Assembly (NCBI GenBank): GCA_003342895.1
Contig: PTFA01000550.1
Location: forward strand, 1-64,000
Length of the DNA stretch: 64,000 nt
Source: Casuarius casuarius
Lineage: Eukaryota > Chordata > Aves > Casuariiformes > Casuariidae
Reading direction: 5' to 3'
Shown here: positions 41,501 through 64,000 of the stretch, piece after piece
Position numbering within the stretch: position 1 is the stretch's first letter
Layout: each line of letters starts with the position of its first letter
Program-made: the position numbers and the translations under genes
The notes under the pieces: model-generated
Databases searched by the model: none
What the model saw: only the letters and a program-made list of their open reading frames with translations
What the model was told of the DNA's origin: nothing

Positions 41501-41901
41501 TAGCTATTCCGAAGCTATTCTAGTCAGGATGGATGTTGCCTACTCAACAAAAGCATTAGTTTGGTTAAGTGCCAGTTCAGTGGGTTGGAGAAGGAGGGAT
41601 ATGCAGGTGAACGTGATGCAGAATATATGTAGATGTGGGAATGCTGGGAAACTGTCAGTAAAGCCCCTGGTGCTGCATAATTTGGTACAGCCTGCTGGCT
41701 TAGATTTCACAGTAAGCCAAAAACGTGAAATCATAGCCATACTACTAAACTGCATCATATCCTTGGAGTCCAGTTACTTAAGTGTTTTTCCTCTTTTAGA
41801 TACAGCACACAGAAGACATGGAAAACGAAATAGATGAGCTGTTACAGGAATTTGAAGAGAAAAGTGGAAGGACTTTTCTTCATACTGTCTGCTTTTATTA
41901 A
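8426..41901 (+). CDS. SSU72: SSU72, RNA polymerase II CTD phosphatase (complete, 5 exons)
   Basis: Joined exons 8426-8505, 19506-19649, 38051-38190, 40600-40718 and 41800-41901 total 585 nt: 194 codons plus TAA, the same length as human SSU72. The start ATG has G at -3, and an in-frame TGA lies upstream at 8357. The product is a nuclear phosphatase with the CX5R loop typical of low-molecular-weight tyrosine phosphatases: Cys12 is the nucleophile and Arg18 binds phosphate. Asp143, in exon 4, is the general acid reported for this family. Known family role: removes phosphate from Ser5 (and Ser7) of the Pol II C-terminal repeats and works with symplekin in the cleavage and polyadenylation machinery. 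The protein ends in the conserved HTVCFY. All key residues are intact, so it should be functional. Introns 1, 3 and 4 look U2-type; intron 2 looks U12-type. Confidence 0.97.
8506..19505 (+). other. SSU72: SSU72 intron 1 (11.0 kb, U2-type)
   Basis: Donor gtaacc; the acceptor has a pyrimidine-rich tract with a C run (about 19478-19500) and ends ttcag. The first few hundred bases belong to the CpG island, the rest is AT-rich. It contains a 13-C run followed by T7 at 17755-17774 and other pyrimidine tracts near 16190-16250 and 18150-18185. No embedded gene, RNA gene or recognisable transposon was found; its open frames are short and unsupported. Confidence 0.9.
19506..19649 (+). CDS. SSU72: SSU72 coding exon 2
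   Basis: Encodes the rest of Ser27, residues 28-74 (KRGFSVRSFGTG through RKDKE) and the first two bases of Leu75. The frame runs on past the splice site for several codons to a TAA at 19672, which could mislead an ORF-based reading. The true junction is CT|gtatcc joined to A at 38051, which gives Leu75-Tyr76-Thr77 as in vertebrate SSU72. Confidence 0.96.
25053..25097 (+). repeat. Inverted repeat / hairpin, 18-bp stem
   Basis: Arms 25053-25070 and 25080-25097 are complementary over 18 positions, with one T-G mismatch that becomes a G-U pair in RNA. The loop is 9 nt. It lies in SSU72 intron 2 and is not part of a recognised element. Confidence 0.85.
28682..28735 (+). repeat. (TTC)18 microsatellite
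   Basis: Eighteen perfect TTC units (GAA on the other strand) in SSU72 intron 2, preceded by T-rich sequence. A pure homopyrimidine-homopurine tract of this kind can form triplex DNA. The poly-Ser or poly-Phe frames it creates are artefacts. Confidence 0.97.
32817..32840 (+). repeat. C14-T10 homopolymer junction
   Basis: A run of 14 C is followed directly by 10 T in SSU72 intron 2. It is one of several such tracts in the intron (see also 33888-33909 and 26243-26261). Confidence 0.95.
33888..33909 (+). repeat. C12-T10 homopolymer junction
   Basis: Twelve C then ten T, preceded by a TC-rich stretch, in SSU72 intron 2. The arrangement matches the tract about 1 kb upstream, while flanking sequence looks unrelated. 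Confidence 0.95.
35165..35188 (+). repeat. AT-dinucleotide-rich tract
   Basis: Two blocks of TA/AT repeats interrupted by CC, followed by further AT-rich words to about 35226. Simple-sequence DNA within SSU72 intron 2. Confidence 0.85.
36156..36180 (+). repeat. C10-A15 homopolymer junction
   Basis: Ten C followed by fifteen A in SSU72 intron 2. The A run could be the tail of an old retrotransposed sequence, but no recognisable body precedes it. Confidence 0.9.
37722..37742 (+). repeat. (GTTT)n microsatellite
   Basis: About five GTTT units close to the 3' end of SSU72 intron 2. A similar short tract lies at 42015-42037 in the 3'UTR. Confidence 0.85.
38028..38037 (+). promoter_or_regulatory. 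SSU72: Candidate U12-type branch site of SSU72 intron 2
   Basis: ATACTTAACT resembles the U12 branch consensus TTCCTTAACT, with the conserved CTTAAC core intact. The branch adenosine would be 38034 or 38035, about 15 nt before the last base of the intron, inside the usual 10-20 nt window for this class. Confidence 0.75.
38051..38190 (+). CDS. SSU72: SSU72 coding exon 3
   Basis: Completes Leu75 and encodes residues 76-121, from YTQNGILHMLDRNKR to ERVYDQVVE, then the first base of Asp122. The donor G|gtaagg is a strong U2-type site. The reading agrees with vertebrate SSU72 throughout. Confidence 0.97.
38191..40599 (+). other. SSU72: SSU72 intron 3 (2.4 kb, U2-type)
   Basis: Donor gtaagg, acceptor tttccaactag. 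AT-rich, with short homopolymer tracts (T10C4 at about 40090-40103). No embedded feature was recognised. Confidence 0.92.
40600..40718 (+). CDS. SSU72: SSU72 coding exon 4
   Basis: Completes Asp122 and encodes residues 123-161, beginning LNSREQETCQPVHVINVD and ending CELCQC. It contains Asp143 in the DNHEEA motif, the general acid of the reaction. Residue 137 is Ile; human has Val there as I recall. The exon ends in phase 0 at TGT|gtaagt. Confidence 0.97.
40719..41799 (+). other. SSU72: SSU72 intron 4 (1.1 kb, U2-type)
   Basis: Donor gtaagt, acceptor ctcttttag. Open frames that span it (for example 40836-41168) are not supported by any homology. Nothing else was recognised. Confidence 0.92.
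41800..41901 (+). CDS. SSU72: SSU72 coding exon 5, with stop
   Basis: Encodes residues 162-194, from IQHTEDMENEIDELL to the C-terminal FLHTVCFY, then TAA at 41899-41901. The acidic helix (EDMENEIDELLQEFEEKSG) and the C-terminal sequence are as in other vertebrate orthologues. Confidence 0.97.
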   Translation: MQHTEDMENEIDELLQEFEEKSGRTFLHTVCFY

Positions 41902-42124
41902 AGCACATCTGTCTCTTAGGCCTTAATACAGATGAAAGAAGCATGTATTTAAAGTTCTGATTATACTGTATTTTCCTGGAAAATGAATGCTGATTTTTTT
42001 TTAATGATTTTCAGTGTTTTGTTTGTTTGTTTGTTTCAGGTATTCTGCCACAGGCAGGCAGAAATACTGGTTAAATTGTACATATTAAATGATTAAAAGT
42101 ATACAGAAAGGCCATCTATTTAAA

Positions 42125-42130
42125 AATAAA
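42125..42130 (+). terminator. SSU72: Possible proximal poly(A) signal of SSU72
   Basis: AATAAA about 224 bases after the stop codon. The downstream sequence is U-rich but not strikingly GU-rich, so it looks weaker than the distal site at 42355. Confidence 0.4.
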
Positions 42131-42354
42131 AATCAAGATTTTCTTTAAATCCTACTTTAATTGTTACGAGTAGGTTTTTAATTATAAAGAGAATGTTTCT
42201 TGAATATGTTTATAATGTATTTTTCCAGCTTACAAATTTATTTTATTTCTTTTTTTTTTATGTAACAGATGGAATGGCTGGACTGTGTGAAGATATGAGT
42301 GGAACAATGAAACTGAATATCTGTATATTATTAGATTTAAAATTGGAAGCATCC

Positions 42355-42360
42355 AATAAA
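42355..42360 (+). terminator. SSU72: Probable main poly(A) signal of SSU72
   Basis: Canonical AATAAA about 454 bases after the stop codon, followed by a GU/U-rich stretch (tgtagttttgtctttgtttt) as expected for a downstream CstF-binding element. This is the best cleavage signal near the gene end. Confidence 0.7.
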
Positions 42361-42399
42361 AGTGAAAAATCTGTAGTTTTGTCTTTGTTTTCAAAATAG

Positions 42400-45300
42400 A
42401 AGTTAAGTAATTGTGCCTGTGCTCTGTGAGGTAAAACACAAAGTATCTGAAGTAGCACTGGAATGCTCACTTATCCACATTGTCTGGAGAGGATGTTGAT
42501 AACAAGATGATCATGATAGGAGTTGCAAGACCTGGACTCTAGCCCCTGTTCAGAAAGACTGCATATTTGTGCAACTTGTAATGTTTTTTGATCCTGTGTT
42601 GAACTAAAGTGAATTGCTTTCTCTACATCAATTAGGGCTTTGCCAGCAAGCCTTTGTGTCTTAATTCCTTTTGTATTGCCCTATGTGAGATTTAAAACAA
42701 ATTAATTTATCTTAATTCTCTTAAATGTACTGATTTAGGATATGCTAGAAGTTAGCATTAAGTGCTTTCTCTGAATTTAGGCCAATGTTATCCATCTATG
42801 CAGACAACTTTGAATGCGTATATCTTGTGTCATATGGCAATACTACTTAACCTTTTTCTGTGAACACATATATTAAAAGGAGATTTCTGTTCCATTCCTG
42901 GATACTGCAAGTCCATATCTGTGAATATTTCTTTGCAGTTGCTATGCAAATCCTGGAGTCTGAAACGGGCCACAAAAATCCTGTACCTGTCTCTGCTCCT
43001 GGATTCTGGGATTGGTTGTAGTTTCAGCTGCCTTGTGGGAAAACCTAAACCTCTGCCAGCTTGACCTGTGTCCTGGCTGGTGTCCAAATAGGTCATTGCA
43101 TCATACTCAGAGCCCAGGAATGTTTAGTATCCCTGAAACACCCACACTGCTATTCTTGTCTGAAAAATAGCTTAAGCAAAACTTTTGTGGAAAATGAACA
43201 AATAGAACAGAACAATTAGAGGATGGGGGGTTCAATCAGTTCTTTTAAGGTTTGCAGGGTATGTATTTTCTGGTTTGCTTGTCTTGTTCCATTTTGTTTC
43301 TGGAGACTATTTGAAGCATTTGATTCAGCTTTCTTTTCTTCTGTTCATTTGTCTATGATATCATAGCTTGTTACCATGGGGACATTTACAGCCAAAGGAA
43401 TAAGATGATTCAGTAAGGACTGAACTGCTTGAGCTGATTTCTCTAAAAAGATGTTTCAAGCAAGCATAGCACTGAGTATTTTGAGCAGAGTTCTCCTTTC
43501 CTATATGGCATCAATAGCTGAAGTCTTTACAGTGTGGCAAGGGGAAACCAAGAGAAATGTTTGGAAATGTTTTCTGCTTCCAACTTATTTCTTCCTGCAC
43601 AGAGCTTTTTGTAGGTACTTTACAGAAAAAAAGCCCAAACACGCCGTGATTTGTCAGCATATCTTTTTAACCTGTTTTATATGTACATGTGAAGACTTAC
43701 AGAAGTATCCTTTTTATTATAGGAAGATTATATTTTTCATGTGCGTAATAGTCTTGCAGAGGATTCTTGCTGCTGTAGTGTTAAGTACAGATTAATTAGC
43801 AGAACTTCATTGGTTCACTCTGCATATCTTCATCCATTTGACTTCAAACTGAAAAGAGAATCTTTGGTCTAGCATGACCAAACATGATACTGTATACTGA
43901 ATGTTAAAGAATTGTTCTTTCTTTCCTCAATGTTCTATTCATGAGCAAAATCAGTGCTGGAAGCTGGCTGGTTGTCTCAGGCAGTAGATTGCAGTGCTTT
44001 CAAGTGCCTGAATTTTGCTCACTTACTAGTGTGTGGAAGGATGTTTGGATAAGAGCTACCTGGATAGACAAGTGAGTATCCAGAGTGGTCCACAGTCCAG
44101 TTAGAAGTATTTCAAATTTCCATGTGCAAAACTTGTTCCCCAGCTGAAACTGTTCTTATTCTGACAGATTTAATTATTAATTGGGGGAAAAAATGTTTGC
44201 ATTTACATATTTTTTTCTTCATATGTTTCATTTGCATTGAAATCCACAATGAAGCTCAATTCCTACAAGAATTTTGTTGGGGTCCTAATCTTATGTATGT
44301 ACGTATAAAATAAAGCCTGGCCAAGCACAAGTGACCAAGGTCAAAGTTATTTCCTGTGCTAAAAAGAATTTTCAAGATAAATTTTGGATTAAGGGAAATG
44401 AAGAAGTAATGCATTTTTCATTTTAGAGTGGGGTGACATTCCACAAACCTGACAAACAGTCACAGGTTGTGGTGTGAAATGATGCCAGAAAGTTTTAAAA
44501 CTATGAGCAACTCATTAGTTATCTGTGCAAGATGCAGCCTTTTAGCATTCTTTCATGAACTATTTGTTGTGACATCACTGGGATGGTTAAACTGTTATAT
44601 ACAGAGGTATATTTGCAGTTCAGTATATATGCTAGACCTGCTCTCCAGTCTGTCAAAATGTTCATACTGGGCCAACTTCAGAGCTCTTGATTCACCATAT
44701 ATATATGATTATGTGCTTTTTCCGTGCCTTGTAGATATGTCGATACTCCTGTTGGTGAATATCAGTGCCGGAGATGATTGTTGGTGCTGAAAGATTGTCC
44801 ATTTGTTTTCCATGTCCTGTAGTTGGCATTCTTCTTGTTTAACTGCGGAAAGCAATGAAGAACACCTTGTGAACACAGGATGCAATTATTCAGAATTTGG
44901 TTGTGAAGGAAGGTTTCTGCTGTAAAATAAACTAGGCTATTAAAGTAAACCTAGGCTGCTTTCCTAGTCTCTATGACTGGGAAAGGTAGTTTTAAAATGC
45001 AGGTTCATCCCAGGGTAACTTTTTTTCACCTTTTCTAAATGTAGTGACCATGTTTCATCAGTATTTCTCTCACTTTGTTGACTTTCTATGAAAGGTCACA
45101 TTGAAAAATAGTTTCTATTGAAGTGTGTTTACAAGATTTTGCTCTCTTTTGCTCCCACAAAGTTGATGTTATTTTCTACATGAACAGATTTCTTTGCCAA
45201 GAACTTCTTGAAGTTTCCATCTCCCGCTTCTCAGACATTTGCAGATCCTATCTGTAAGGCACAGAGCAGTGGACCCCTGTCCATTTCTAGTTTGCAGTCT

Positions 45301-48300
45301 ATTTTTTTTTGCACAAGTCATTTTTATGTGTCCGTTTTCTCTGGTGTGTTTCTTGTCTTGCTTAGGACCTTCATAATATTCAATGAACATTCTTTTTGTC
45401 AGAGACATCAGCATAATGTCTTTCAAATAGATTTATGTAAATAAAAACTGTTGATTAAAGAGCAATGCTTTTTCTCAAATAAGTACTGCTGGTGTCTCTG
45501 AACTTCTCCACTTCCTGGCTTTGTTCACTTTCCTTTGAGGCTCAGTGGACAAAGTAATGCAGATAGTGTGATCAGCCTGCATATGATGAGACAGAGCACT
45601 CTTCCCTAGGTTTCAATATTTGCTGGACCTAACTGTGCAAAGATCAATGATCCTAGCTAGATTTCCCCAATGGGGCAGCCTAATGAATTTGTTGCCAGGC
45701 AAAATATCCAGCTTCAACTTTTATTCCTCGTACATGTAGGAGCTTAGAAGAAGACATCAATGAAGACAAACACAAGTGCTTGTACCAGTACAACAGCTGT
45801 GAAGAGAAGAAGGGAATAAAGAACAGAGCAGAGTATAGGGAGGGTAGGACATCTGAGTGGGTTTTTAAGCAGAAGAAAGAGGAGAGAAAAAAAAAGGGGG
45901 GAAAGAAGAGAAGGGCTGGCTCCATTTGTTATGTTGGGCTCTTCTATGAGCTGTCTTGTGTGAGCACCACAGCATGTCATCTTAGGACTGTGCTCCCTTC
46001 AAGAGGAAAGTGGAGGGAGTTAAGTTCCTGTGAACCTGGCTTGTGATAGCCAGGTTCCTTGATTCTTCTCTCTGTGCCTGCATACTTGCAGAGATGAAAA
46101 TGTGAGGCTGCTTCCCACACAGGCATCTCTGGTCTTGTTCATCATCTCAGACAGAATTGCTGGGGTTTTAAAGATGTTTAATAATGAGGGAAAGATGCAT
46201 TTACTTTAAGCCCTCAAGTACTGAGAGCTGAAGGAGGCTGGCAGAGTGCAAGAGGCTGTGTAGCAGGGTTGGCTTGAGACAACAGAAAAGACAATGGTTA
46301 TTTGGTAGGGTTAGGCCAAACTTTGCTGCAGTCTCATAATGCAGACTATGGACTTGTCTGCATGAAGACAGATAGTGGAAATGGTACAGCGTGAGGCTTG
46401 AAGCTGAGCAGGAATCAAAGGCTGTGTGAATCCTGATTTAGGAAAAGGAGCAGCTTACTTCTAGCAATCTTAAAATGATAAAGAACAAGTTGAACAAATC
46501 CATAGTAAACTATTCTGGTAACAACCTGAAACTATTCAAGCGTCTGTTAACACTTACATTAAAAAGATAGTCTTCACTCATGCAAGTACAACAGCTGAAA
46601 CAGTTCCCGATGCCTTTTCATATTGAATGGAAGTCATTAGAGAAGCTTTTCCTTGGCCTTATCTCATCTAGACACACAGATGAAAGGCCATTTTGGCCAA
46701 ACACCACAGCCTCAGGTTGGTCTTTGGGTCTTGAGGTAAGAAGCTTGTGCGCAGCCAGGGGTTCAGTGTGTGTTAGCATCGAATGGGACAGGAATGTTTC
46801 TGTTTTGTATCTCTGAGGGGAGGCAGGCTGCTCAGGCTTGCGCATGTTTTCCCCAGCCTGATCTCTCTCATGACTATGCAGCACTGGTTGCTGTGAAGAG
46901 GTGAGTCTAGAAAAACTCATGGAGAGTTCATACCAGGGTTAGGGGGCAAACCTAGATGCAAGGGAGTGGAGGCATGGGCTGAGATGAGCTTTACAGGGCC
47001 TGACTGAGTCTGGACATGTTGAACATGGACCAGCAAGAGCAATGGGGAAACTTGGTTGACTGACATGTTGCAGTAAACAAGTGCAAGATGTTCCCAGCTG
47101 CAGAATGACACATGTCATTTGGTATTCCTGCCAGCTAATGAAGTAAAGACTGGAGAAGAAATTCCTGATATTATTCAGTGCCACAGGAGGTCATTGACTC
47201 AAATGCTCTGCATGGTGACTGGATTTAATAAAGAGTGGGATAATTTCATGGCTGCTAACCACATTTTCAGCCCTGTGAGCTTGTCACATTTAGTGAATCC
47301 TGGACTCTGGGAAGTGCCAGCAGGTGCGAGAAAGGATTCTTGTGGTGCCTGGTAAATCAACAACACTAGGCTAAGATGTGTTGACTGTCCTCCCACAGCT
47401 GAAGATGGTAGGCAAAGGACACTAGGTCCAACCAGAGCTGTGGTGCTCACAGAACAAAATTATCAGAACACTGATGCTGGGAATCCCCATCAGCCAGGAT
47501 TTTTGTTTCAAATGGACAACAAGGAACACAGCTCCTCAGGTGCTATGCTGAGAAACCCAGCTTAGACCTGAGCCGTGGACAAAATCTTTCCACAGTGCCT
47601 CAAGGCTAAGAACTGACCCAGCCTAGTTTGTGGAGATGACTGGGACATCAGGCACATTGGCTGATGGCTAGGCAAAACTTCAGTCTCACAAAATTTTGGG
47701 GGACTTGTTTTCAAACTGTCTGTTTTCTCCAGTGATTTTCCTAGTTGTTACTTTAAAAATACATGTCTCTTCTACAGATAGCGAAGTAACTAGCTGCAGT
47801 ATCTCTGCAGTACTTTTGCATGTAGATGGTAGAAATCACCTCGTAGCTCGATAAGCAGTGAAAGCAGCCCAAGGCAGAGGGCTGCAGAGGACTGAACCCT
47901 GATGGACTGAGCAGGATGGCAGTGAGGGAGCCTTCCTAGCCTTGTTGCTGTTTGTATGAAGTGCCTGGCTTATCAAATGTTTCATGTTTGTGGTTTAATT
48001 AAAAAAAAAAAAAATCTGCAATGCAATCTGTGCTCTAATTTGAGGACACCATTTAGTGATTTTAATTGTGTGACAGTATATTGGTATTTTCAATACCCAG
48101 TAGTAGGTTAATGACTGTTCCTTGAAGAATGGAGTTTATATAATGCCAGTCATTACATAAGGAGGCTGACTGTGGCCTGAGGAACAGAAGGAAAACAAAC
48201 ATGCAAGAATGCAAAACCCAGAACAAGCAAAGTCTGCGCTGATGCCCCAGAGAAGCCTCAGAAATAAATGATACTTGGATCCCAACAAGGTGAAACTAAC

Positions 48301-48900
48301 CTTGAGGAAGGCTAAGGACTTGGAGGTGAAAGCACTGCCTGTTGATACAGCATAATGATCAAGCTATGTATTACCATAGGTTTTCTACATGGTAGGTCTA
48401 ATGTCCTCTGTTTATCCAGGTCGGATAGTTTACATTAAAAAAAATAGTTATTGCCTCATCACTTATTTTCTTTTATTTTTCCTGGAAGCACCTACTCACG
48501 ACCTGAGCTAGACTGACCAACCCTGTGGAATAAAACCATGGGAGTTTGGCGTGCAATCTTTTGCTTGGACCTTAAATTTCAGGTTTGATAGACTGGACCA
48601 AGATGTACAGGGTAATTTTCTTTCTGCCGAAAAGGTCCATAGATCTTCTAAATCTGCATTGCCCCAGCTTTTCTTTGAGGGACAAGTCCAAGGGATATAC
48701 TTGTATGGCAGAGGTGGGAATCACTCCCAGTTTTGTTGCCAGCATGCTCAAAGAAGGAGTAGGTGCCCTGCCATCCCTGATCTTCCTTGGGTACCTGTTA
48801 AGGCATCTTCCAGGAGACATGGGGTAGTAGGTGTTTGGGTCCAGGAGGGGCTGGACTGACCTGGGGTGAGACCTTCTCATAGAAGAGATCATCAGTCTTG
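42400..48900. other. Intergenic region between SSU72 and TMEM240
   Basis: About 6.5 kb with no recognised gene. Composition shifts from AT-rich to GC-richer across it. It contains a purine-rich stretch with an A9-G6 junction at about 45887-45901 and an A-run at about 48000-48014. Alternative 5' exons of TMEM240 or a non-coding transcript could lie here, but nothing in the sequence proves one. Confidence 0.6.
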
Positions 48901-49794
48901 GAGTGAAAAAGCAGCCAGCAGAAGGAGGTGAGGCAGCATGGGGCTGTGAGAAGCTGTGGGGGGTGCAGGGGAGTTCGTGGTTTGTGTCCCACCCCTGCCA
49001 CGGGCTGTGCCCCCATCCGACCTCCCTGGCAGCATTGAGTGAGAGCATGGCTCCCTGCTGTGCCCTCTGCTCCGGGCCTTTCGTACCGCCAGGGAGCAGC
49101 TGCACCCGACTGCGGGATGGGGCCGGACCCTTGGCCCCAGGCTGGATGCGAGGAGGACAGGGGCAGATGCTGGGCAGAGGAGGAAGGGCAGGGGTGGGGA
49201 TGGGATGTGGGCTCAAAATGCGGTCAAACACCGCTCCCGGGGCTTCACTTGGGAAAACCGTGCAGCTGCGAGGCGGGGGGAAGCCCAGCAAGGGAAGGTC
49301 TGCAGAGCTGTCGCTGTTGCTCGCAATGAGCCGCTCTCGGAGCAGCGCCTCCCTACGTAGGTAAATGCCCGGGGTGGGCAGGGGGAGGCCGATTCTGCCT
49401 GGGCGCATCTCCCCGCTTCATCTCGCGTCCCTCTCCTGTGCAAAGCCGGGGCCCTGTGGTGTGGAACCACCCGGGCCCAGGAGGGGCTGGGCCGGGGGCT
49501 GCCAGCGCAGAGCCGGGCAGTGGGGACCTGCCGCCCGGAGCCGAGAGGATTTTATTTTTGCACCGTTCGGGAGGGGGAGTGATTTTGGGGAGGGTCGAGG
49601 AAGAGGATGCAATGAGGCTCCCCCGGACTGGGTGATTTTGCAGCCTGCCTCCTCCTCCCCCCCCTCCCCCCCGTTTTGGCTGGCTCGCTTTCCAGTTGCT
49701 GCATGAAGGGCTGTGCTTGTGGCGGTGTATGCCGGCTCCCGGAGACGTGGCGCACCTCCCTCGGCTGAGCAGGGGAGAGGCTGGGGGAAAGGGA

Positions 49795-49846
49795 TTTTTT
49801 TTTTTCTACATGTCACATTTGTCCTATTAAAAAAAAAAAAAAAAAA
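49795..49846 (+). repeat. T11 ... A18 inverted homopolymer pair
   Basis: T11 (49795-49805) and A18 (49829-49846) are separated by 23 bases, inside GC-rich promoter DNA. They would pair as an A-U stem if transcribed. As DNA, the tracts should be stiff and resist nucleosomes. Confidence 0.85.
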
Positions 49847-49968
49847 GCGGGCAGGGCGAGGAAGCCCGAGACATCCCGGCACGGGGGGGGTGAGTGTGTG
49901 TGTGTGGGGGGGGCGCCCCGCCACCCCGCCGCCCCCCACCGCACCGCAGCGTGCGGGCACCAAGCGCG

Positions 49969-49998
49969 ATGCGCCCCGGGCTGAGCTCTGCGGAATAG
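49969..49998 (+). CDS. Candidate upstream ORF of TMEM240 (9 codons)
   Basis: ATG at 49969, with G at -3, opens a nine-codon frame (MRPGLSSAE) closed by TAG at 49996. It is in the same frame as the TMEM240 start at 50065, 66 bases downstream of the TAG. It matters only if transcription begins upstream of 49969, which is plausible but unproven. No homology is claimed for the peptide. Confidence 0.4.
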   Translation: MRPGLSSAE

Positions 49999-50064
49999 CG
50001 CGGCTGCCGCTCGCTGTCCGCGAGCTGGGGGTGGACGGACCCGACCGCTGGCAATTCCCCATTG

Positions 50065-64000
<13,936 letters not shown>

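Larger units (their letters stand above)
41902..42385 (+). other. SSU72: SSU72 3' untranslated region (inferred)
   Basis: Extends from the stop codon to about 20-25 bases past the AATAAA at 42355. It is AT-rich and includes a (GTTT)n tract at 42015-42037. The exact end is inferred from the poly(A) signal and could lie earlier if the weaker signal at 42125 is used. Confidence 0.6.

Noticed and set aside
48572..49408. 278-codon open frame on the - strand, the longest in the window
   Set aside because: It lies in the GC-rich TMEM240 upstream island, where stop codons are scarce. Its composition is Pro/Ser/Arg-rich without any domain, and frames on the other strand are also open. No splice or homology support.

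Overview
This window is vertebrate nuclear DNA: long AT-rich introns, GT-AG splice sites, CpG-island promoters and many microsatellites. Two protein-coding genes are recognised, both on the + strand. SSU72 (RNA polymerase II CTD phosphatase) is complete, in five coding exons between 8426 and 41901. TMEM240 is partial: its first three coding exons lie between 50065 and 63671, and its last exon is beyond the right edge. SSU72 followed by TMEM240 on one strand is the order I know from human chromosome 1p36. I see no Alu, B1/B2, L1 or other mammal-specific repeat, which suggests a non-mammalian amniote, perhaps a bird or other sauropsid. I cannot name the species, and I found no CR1 element clear enough to settle the point.

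Layout. 1-7979 is AT-rich intergenic DNA with no gene that I can support. 7980-8620 is the SSU72 CpG-island promoter with exon 1. 8506-19505, 19650-38050, 38191-40599 and 40719-41799 are SSU72 introns 1 to 4. 41902 to about 42385 is the 3'UTR, with a good poly(A) signal at 42355. 42400-48900 is intergenic. 48950-50250 is the TMEM240 CpG island with exon 1. A 241-bp intron separates exons 1 and 2, a 13-kb GC-rich intron separates exons 2 and 3, and the window ends inside intron 3. Base composition changes sharply between the genes: AT-rich through about 46 kb, clearly GC-richer afterwards.

The two genes have no evident shared pathway. SSU72 is a nuclear housekeeping enzyme of transcription and 3'-end processing. 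TMEM240 is a neuronal two-pass membrane protein linked in humans to spinocerebellar ataxia 21. They are syntenic neighbours, each with its own promoter.

I did not find a new multi-gene system. The observations most worth a second look are: SSU72 intron 2 has the hallmarks of a minor (U12-type) intron and is 18.4 kb long; two intronic hairpins with 17-18 bp stems; a 9-codon upstream ORF in frame with the TMEM240 start; a 75-nt uninterrupted alternating purine-pyrimidine tract; a 29-base G run; and many homopolymer junctions of the C(n)T(n) kind in SSU72 intron 2.
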